Shown: piece by piece, positions 57,990 to 64,000 of the stretch
How positions within the stretch are numbered: the first letter of the stretch is position 1
Layout of the letters: each line of letters opens with the position of its first letter
The notes under the pieces: model-generated
Databases searched by the model: none
The model's input: only the letters and a program-made list of their open reading frames with translations
What the model was told of the DNA's origin: nothing
Origin: Cystobasidium ongulense
Lineage: Eukaryota; Basidiomycota; Cystobasidiomycetes; Cystobasidiales; Cystobasidiaceae
Direction: 5' to 3'
Length of the DNA: 64,000 nucleotides
Assembly: GCA_022835595.1 (NCBI GenBank)
Contig: BQUP01000002.1
Location: forward strand, 2,032,534 to 2,096,533
Position numbers and translations under genes: made by a program

Positions 57990-60900
57990 TTGGACGGGTC
58001 GACGCAGTTGATGCTTCCGCATACCCTCGTCAAGCGGCGCGAGAGGAGTCCAAGCGCAGAATCCGTCAACTCGACTGCATCCAACAAGCGAAGCAACAGC
58101 GGCAGCACCAGCGCTACCAGCCAGCATCAGCACTTGAGCCCTCCACAGTCGCAGCACAACAGGATGGCGGCCATGGACATCAACCCAGGGAGCAACGACG
58201 GCTCGAGCAGCTCCTCTACCGAGCCGCTCATGTCTGAAAACGGCGAAGCTGCATCAACTTCACATGCTATCCCAGCCAGGTCCGCCCCGCCTGCAGACGG
58301 CCAGGTTCAGTTGGAAATGGTGCTTGAGCCTGCGAAAAAGCCGCTCGAAGAAGGAGATGCGTGGTTCATCGTCGACAGAAAATGGTTCAGACGCTGGCAA
58401 GCAGCTTGCGGATCATCCAAGGGTGACGACAGCGACGACGCGAAAGACCTTCAAGACATCTCCATGGACGATGTGGGGCCTATAGACAACTCCAAGATAG
58501 CCAGTCCTGCCACTGGTAAACTTCTACGACCAGTTGTGGAAGGCCAAGATGTCGTCTTCCTCCCTGGCGAGTCGTGGCATTTGCTTGAAGCCTGGTAAGT
58601 CCTGGATGACCGAGCCGAGTACAGGTTCCCGCAAGCCGCCTACTCTACCATACTGATTGTAATTACAATCACAATACGTTCAATTTTACAGGTATGGCAC
58701 CACTGGCTGTCCCATCAAGCGGCAAGTGATTCGTCTAAAGGATGGTCTCTCCCTCGACCTAGCACCACCTCGCGTGACCGTATGCAAAGTAGTACCAGCC
58801 AACTCAGCCAGTGTCCCTTCACAACCGAAACAAATCCAGACGTCATCGGCCTGGACCATCAAGCATCTGAAGGAGAAGATGGCAGAAGCTTTAGACTGCG
58901 ACACGCAAGCTACTTCTCGGATATGGCAGCTCGATAGCGCGACGTCTGAAACTGGAATCAGCTCAACGGTGTCGCCGGAGAGCATGTCCCACGCATGGTT
59001 AGAGCCTGCAGGAGATGAAGAGGTCCTACGTTATTCATCTGTGCTCGACGAGGCCACTTTGGTTCTCGAATGCGCCAATGCAGATGGAAGCTGGCTATTA
59101 AAAAATAGCTCAACCGACACTCCTCCAGAGCCTGCGCAACCAAAGAAGAAATCCATCTTTGGAGGTACAAGCTTCTTGGACCAGATTGCGGCCAAGGCTC
59201 AGCCCAAGAGAGCAGCTTTGACTACGGTCAATATGAACAATCGAGACGATCAACCAGTCGCTTCCACTTCAAGTTTAGGTGCTCCGCCTATGCGTATGAC
59301 TAGGAGCCAAACAGGCTCGTCCGGGAGCAAAAAGGGTCTGGTTGGCTTGCAAAATCTAGGCAATACGTGTTTCGCAAGTCTAACCCAATAAGATCATAGT
59401 ATGTACGGCTCAGCTAATGTGTTTCTGGTCTGCAGATGAATAGCGCTCTACAGTGTCTCAGTAATACGCCGGCCCTTCAGGAATACTTCCAAAGTAGGTT
59501 ATATCATCGCTTCGTTTGAGTATATTAGTACTGACTCGGCTGTTGTATAGGCGGGTATTGGGAGTCAGAGCTAAATCCTAGCAATATTCTCGGCATGAAA
59601 GGCGAAGTGGCACGTGCATACGGACACCTGATGGATCGAATATGGAACGGTTCCCAATCGGTGACTACACCACGAGAGTTCAAACAAACTCTTTCCAAAT
59701 TCGCCCCTGCATTTTCAGGATGGCAACAGCATGATAGTCAGGAATTGATCGCTTTCCTCCTTGATGGTCTACACGAAGATCTAAATCGCATCAAAACGAA
59801 GCCATACGAAGAAGTTCCCGACTGGAATGGCGGAGATGAAAAGGCTGAATTAGAACTTGCGAATCTCAGCTGGGAAATCTATAAGAGAAGGAACGACTCA
59901 GTTATTGTGGATCTTTTCCAAGGGCAACTGAGAAACCGTCTCATATGCCCAGAATGTGGAAAGGTAAGTTTGTTAATCACTAGAGGGTTTAGAAGTTGCT
60001 CTGACACGATTGTCGTGCAGATCGCTATCAAATTCGACCCCTTCATGTATCTCAGTCTGGCAATCCCACAAACCAAAAAGTGGACAGGCGATGTTCATGT
60101 TATACCGCTTGATCCACGCAAGCCTGAAATTAAAGCTACTTTGGAGCTGCCTGCGAACTCTTCCATCAAGAAGCTCAAGCAGGCTGTGGGAGATCTGACT
60201 GGCTATGATCCAAAGAGAGTAAGTCGGATCACTTGCATTCAAGGAGCTGAATGATGTATGTGTGAGAAGCTCGGACTAATGCGCTCCCATTCTTCCCTCA
60301 GCTCTTCATGACGGAGGAGTATTCTCATAAATTCTACAAGGTCTGGTCAGATACTGAGACGCTTGGCAAAGTTCAGCAGCATGACATTCTAATAATGCAC
60401 GAATTACCCTATGAAATTGACCAACCTGCATACCGACCCACAAAAGGCAAGACTCCAGAAGAGGAAGGTAAAATCTTTGTTACTGTAGTCAACATGAAGA
60501 CTCCCAGTGCTTCTTCGAATTCGTATCAATCTCGAAATCTGTTCGGAAAGCCCTTCATCCTTGCTCTCACTGCTGAAGAGGCTTGCGATGTCAACAAGAT
60601 CGAAGAGAAGCTATGCGAAAGATTAGAGAGCTGGGAAGGTGTTGGCAAGAAGATCTGGTCTACCCCTTCGCCCAGCGAGGCCGGTTCGAAGTCGAGCGTC
60701 AAACCTTCAAGTCGGCCTGTGATTGCCGATGACGAGGAAGATGCACCACTGGTGGAGAACAGTAAAGATACTGAAATGGAGGATGCGCCTACCACAGCTT
60801 CTGATTTGCCTCGATCTGATACTAAAGCACCCAACAGAAATGCCGTCTCGTTTCAAGTCGCGAAGAAACCGTTTGCAAACTATGATTCAAAACCTTTCCT

Positions 60901-62511
60901 TGACACTATCGCAAACGATCGTTATACCTTGCAAGAAAGGTTGGCGGATGTCTTGGCCCACGAAAATAAGCCATCTGTTACGCACACACCACTGCCGGGC
61001 AGTTTCAATCAAGACGAGGTAGATGATCTATATGGTGACACTGAAGAGGAACCAAGCGAGAAGACAATTATCCCTGAAACGCCGGAAACATCGATTTCAC
61101 CCATACCTATTTTGAGAACTGGAGAGACCATCCTCGTCGAGTGGAATGCGCGCTTCGCGACTGAGTGTTTCGGTACGGATGCAGATAAATCGAGAAACGA
61201 GAACACCGAAAGATTTGCAAAACAAGAGCGTATTGTTGAACCTGCCCTTGCTGTTCGTCGCAAACTAGGCAATACAAAAGCAGACAAAGCAGCGATAACA
61301 ATAGAGAATCTACTTGATGAATTCGTCAAAGAAGAAAAATTGAGTGAAGATAATATGTGGTATTGTTCTTCATGCAAGAAACATCAAGAAGCTCCCAAGA
61401 AATTCGATCTTTGGAAAATGCCCGATGTTTTAGTTATTCATCTTAAAAGATTTAGTAATGAAAGAGCTTTCAGGGATAAGATTGATACTTTTATCGATTT
61501 CCCTGTCAATGGACTCGATCTTACCGATAGAGTGGAGGGAAAGAAGGTAGCTGCTAAATTGGCAGCTGAAGGTGATGCTGCCGAATTGATTGAAGAGACC
61601 GGAACGAATGATAGTTTGGTCTACGACCTTTTTGCCGTGGACAACCATTTTGGCGGACGTGAGTGGTTCTGTTCTTTGCTTTGTATTGAAGTGGCAGTTG
61701 CTGACGAGTCTACCGATTGCAGTTGGCGGTGGGCATTACACTGCATATGCCAAAAATATACAGGATGGCAAATGGTACAATTTCGACGATGTAAGTTCCT
61801 GCGTCCATCATAATGGAAAGCTTGCAGTTTCTGATCGTCTGTAATGTTCCACTCGCAGTCACGCGTCGCTCCGGTCTCGAATATAGATGATATCAAGACG
61901 CCCGCTGCGTACCTCTTGTTCTATGTACGCAGGACCAGCAAGCCCATTGGTGGCAAGACGCACGAGATTTTGGCATCAAAGACAGTCACTCCTGCAATGT
62001 CTGCTTATGGATCCGGATCGAGGCCTGCTTCTCCACCTCCTTACGAGAGCAGCGGTGTGGACTCGACGATGCTTCGTGATAATGGTAAGCTACCGCTGGA
62101 GTGTTGAAGGAATTCGCAATACTAGCTAATTTCATCTACCTCTCAGCCGACAACGAGGACTCGGATGATATCTTTGATGCTGGCATAAATAGCATGACGA
62201 TGCCTTCTCCAGCTCTCAGCGCAAGTGACGATGACTCGGATGGTCTGAGAAGCTCTGCTGGGATCCGCAACTGGCAGAGTGGGACCATGTTCGGACATGG
62301 ACCTGATAAATCAGGTTCCTCGCTCCGATGGAACTTTGCCAATAATTCTGAATCTGAAGATGCTGTCATGTCTTCGGGATTGAGATCACCTAGAAGGGCA
62401 GGAACGAGCTCCCCAGCTGCGGTGGAGATCAGAGTGGATGAAGGGGACGTTGCGGAAGCTGCTAGTGGGGTTGATATGAGTACTTCGTCCCATATGGATG
62501 AGCTGGAGTAG
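57990..62511 (+). CDS. ubiquitin carboxyl-terminal hydrolase, UBP12/USP15 type
   Basis: A large cysteine deubiquitinase. The likely start at 57990 is followed by a Ser-rich basic segment; a later in-frame ATG at 58164 ([10 protein letters not shown]) is possible. A DUSP domain is seen in [17 protein letters not shown] and [20 protein letters not shown] (about 58350-58730). The Cys box [21 protein letters not shown] is joined across an intron at 59374-59435 with a GC donor. Then come [39 protein letters not shown] (zinc ribbon half), an acidic insertion, [31 protein letters not shown], and the His box [12 protein letters not shown] followed by GKWYNFDD (about 61725-61795). The C-terminal tail is Ser/Asp-rich, ending SSHMDELE. 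Confidence 0.93.
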
Positions 62512-62895
62512 GTAGAGGGGTAGTAGACATCATTTCAAGCATGTACTGTACGATAAATACAAAAGGGACGTCTTACCGTCGTTTGCTGAAGGTGGTGCCC
62601 AGGCAATGTGATTTGCATACTCGCAGTTTGAAAGGTAGTCAGGGTGTTAGTGGGATGCCTTTCCAGTAAAAGTGCCTATTTGTCCTCTCTTCTATGTTTT
62701 GCCACTGTAATGCCGCAGCTTGTAGGATGGACAGAAAGCCCTTGGAAGCTGCAGGTAACCCGGCGCTTATACGGCATTACAAGTACAAGCTGTATCAACT
62801 CTGCCTGCAGCAATCTCCTGGACATTCGAGGGCCCCATAGTCCATCCCGCATCAGCTTCTCATCTTTCTTTCTTCCTCCCACCATATTCAATTGC
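62512..62895. other. intergenic region upstream of the aminotransferase gene
   Basis: About 385 bp; no coding feature seen. It should contain the UBP 3' UTR and the aminotransferase promoter. Confidence 0.4.
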
Positions 62896-64000
62896 ATGAA
62901 CACCCGCGCCGAAGCTCGCTTGTCCTCTGTTGCAGGACACCTCAGCAGCACCGTCGCACACCCACCCGTCAAGTCGCAAAAGCCAGCTACTGCTCCCATG
63001 GCCTCTTCATTCAAGCAGGAAGCCCACCAGCTTCTCGGTGCGTCGTCGCGCCCCGATTGCACCGTCCGCCATGCAGCTCTGGCGGAGATATGCCCGGACT
63101 GACCTGTGTGCTTCAAACTGCGTGTTGTGTGACGCTGTACAGTCATCCCTGGCCCAAGTAAGTCTGCCTGTCCAGCTTGCACAGCTCTCGCTGCCATGCT
63201 GCTACTAGAATGCGTGTTAATCTGTATTGCCGGAATGGCTGTCATCTATTCCAGTCGAGGTCGCCAACGATGTTCTATACGCAAATGCGCATCCAAGCAT
63301 GTCGCACATGGCTCCTGCAGAACGTCTATTTCTCTCCCATATGCCGCTGTGACTTAGGCTAACCTCGATCTCATTACAGTTCGCCGGCGTCTTCCAGGTA
63401 GGCTGTGTATAGGAAGATACTAGCTTGTTGAAGACAGCTAAAACCTGTCTACCGCTTCCAGGACTGCCTCAACAAGCTAAAACAAGTGCTCTACACCGAA
63501 AATGGTCAGCCATTCCTCGTCGCTGGTAGCGGTACTCTTGGCTGGTGCGTACCATCGCATTCTCGTTCATGATGTACAAGTAGTTAACGCGCTCAGCAGG
63601 GACATGGCAGCCTCCAATCTTGTCGAGCCAGGCGAGAACGTTCTCGTCTTGAATACCGGCTATTTCGGTGACAGCTTCGCCGAATGCTTGTCCATCTATG
63701 GTGCCAATGTCGACCAGCTAGGCGCCACTGTTGGAGACAAGCCTACAGTCCAGCAAATCGAAGAGGCTTTACAGAAGAAAAAGTACAAGCTACTCACTTT
63801 TACACACGTCGATACCTCTACCGGTGTCCTAAGCAACGCAAAGGAAATTTGCGCTGCAGTCAAGCGCGTCTCTCCAGAGACGCTCACCGCTTTGGATGGC
63901 GTCTGCAGTGTCGGAAGTGAGGAAATTAGAATGGACGCCTGGGGTGTAGACATCGTAAGTCGTGATTTCCTATTTCCTCTTCTTGTACTGAACTTACTAA
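62896..64000 (+). CDS. alanine-glyoxylate / serine-pyruvate aminotransferase, 5' part
   Basis: A PLP-dependent class V aminotransferase that detoxifies glyoxylate to glycine. Blocks are HQLLVIPGPIEVANDVLYANAHPSMSHMAP, FAGVFQDCLNKLKQVLYTENGQPFLVAGSGTLG, AASNLVEPGENVLVLNTGYFGD, KLLTFTHVDTSTGVLSNAKEI and LDGVCSVGSEEIRMDAWGVDI with the PLP-pocket Asp. Very small exons occur: 15 nt (63143-63157) and 18 nt (63380-63397). Two in-frame starts exist. The ATG at 62896 adds 34 basic, Ser/Ala-rich residues resembling a mitochondrial presequence, and the ATG at 62998 gives MASSFKQEAHQLL. The gene continues past the window edge, so the PLP lysine and C-terminus are not seen. Confidence 0.9.

Overview
This is a nuclear fungal chromosome segment. 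It carries about 26 recognisable protein genes on both strands, most broken by many short GT-AG introns (about 45-80 nt), with a few GC-AG introns and several micro-exons (11-18 nt). Single-copy housekeeping genes (GUP1, GPI16, GCD11, ADA2, an Arp9-like protein, ERG26, HSE1), the high intron density and the mixed gene content suggest a basidiomycete. I cannot place it more finely from sequence alone.

Layout. 0-7.3 kb: a long gene-free stretch, then GUP1 (GPI-anchor remodelling acyltransferase) converging on GPI16 (GPI transamidase subunit), with 4 bp between the stop codons. 7.7-14.5 kb: a GH13 maltase with 11 exons, a short-chain dehydrogenase, a PRELI/UPS lipid-transfer protein and the splicing factor SPF27. 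15.1-25 kb: eIF2-gamma (GCD11) divergent from a mitochondrial PPR-like protein, then an alpha/beta hydrolase, RPL28 and a phosphatidylserine decarboxylase. 25.4-31.7 kb: a nickel/cobalt transporter, a 3-kb stretch with unrecognised and probably broken coding sequence, and a Cir_N (LENG1-like) protein. 32.1-37 kb: an MBL-fold hydrolase, a tRNA-Leu(UAG) gene with two insertions, a long foldback palindrome, DPH4 and inositol polyphosphate multikinase. 37.3-47.5 kb: ADA2 and an Arp9-like gene sharing a 195-bp divergent promoter, a low-complexity protein with a possible PAS domain, and two tandem phosphomannomutase genes. 47.8-64 kb: RPL30 (start codon split by an intron), ERG26, a DHA1-type MFS transporter, HSE1 (ESCRT-0) divergent from a UBP12-type deubiquitinase, and the 5' part of an alanine-glyoxylate aminotransferase that runs off the window.

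Functional threads. GUP1, GPI16 and the phosphomannomutases all serve GPI anchors and glycosylation. PRELI/UPS and PSD belong to mitochondrial phospholipid supply. ADA2 and Arp9 are chromatin co-activator subunits, and HSE1 and the UBP are ubiquitin-sorting functions. The most unusual object is the tRNA-Leu at 33794-33944. Every stem pairs, yet the D-loop holds a 62-nt insertion in addition to an 11-nt intron at the canonical anticodon position.
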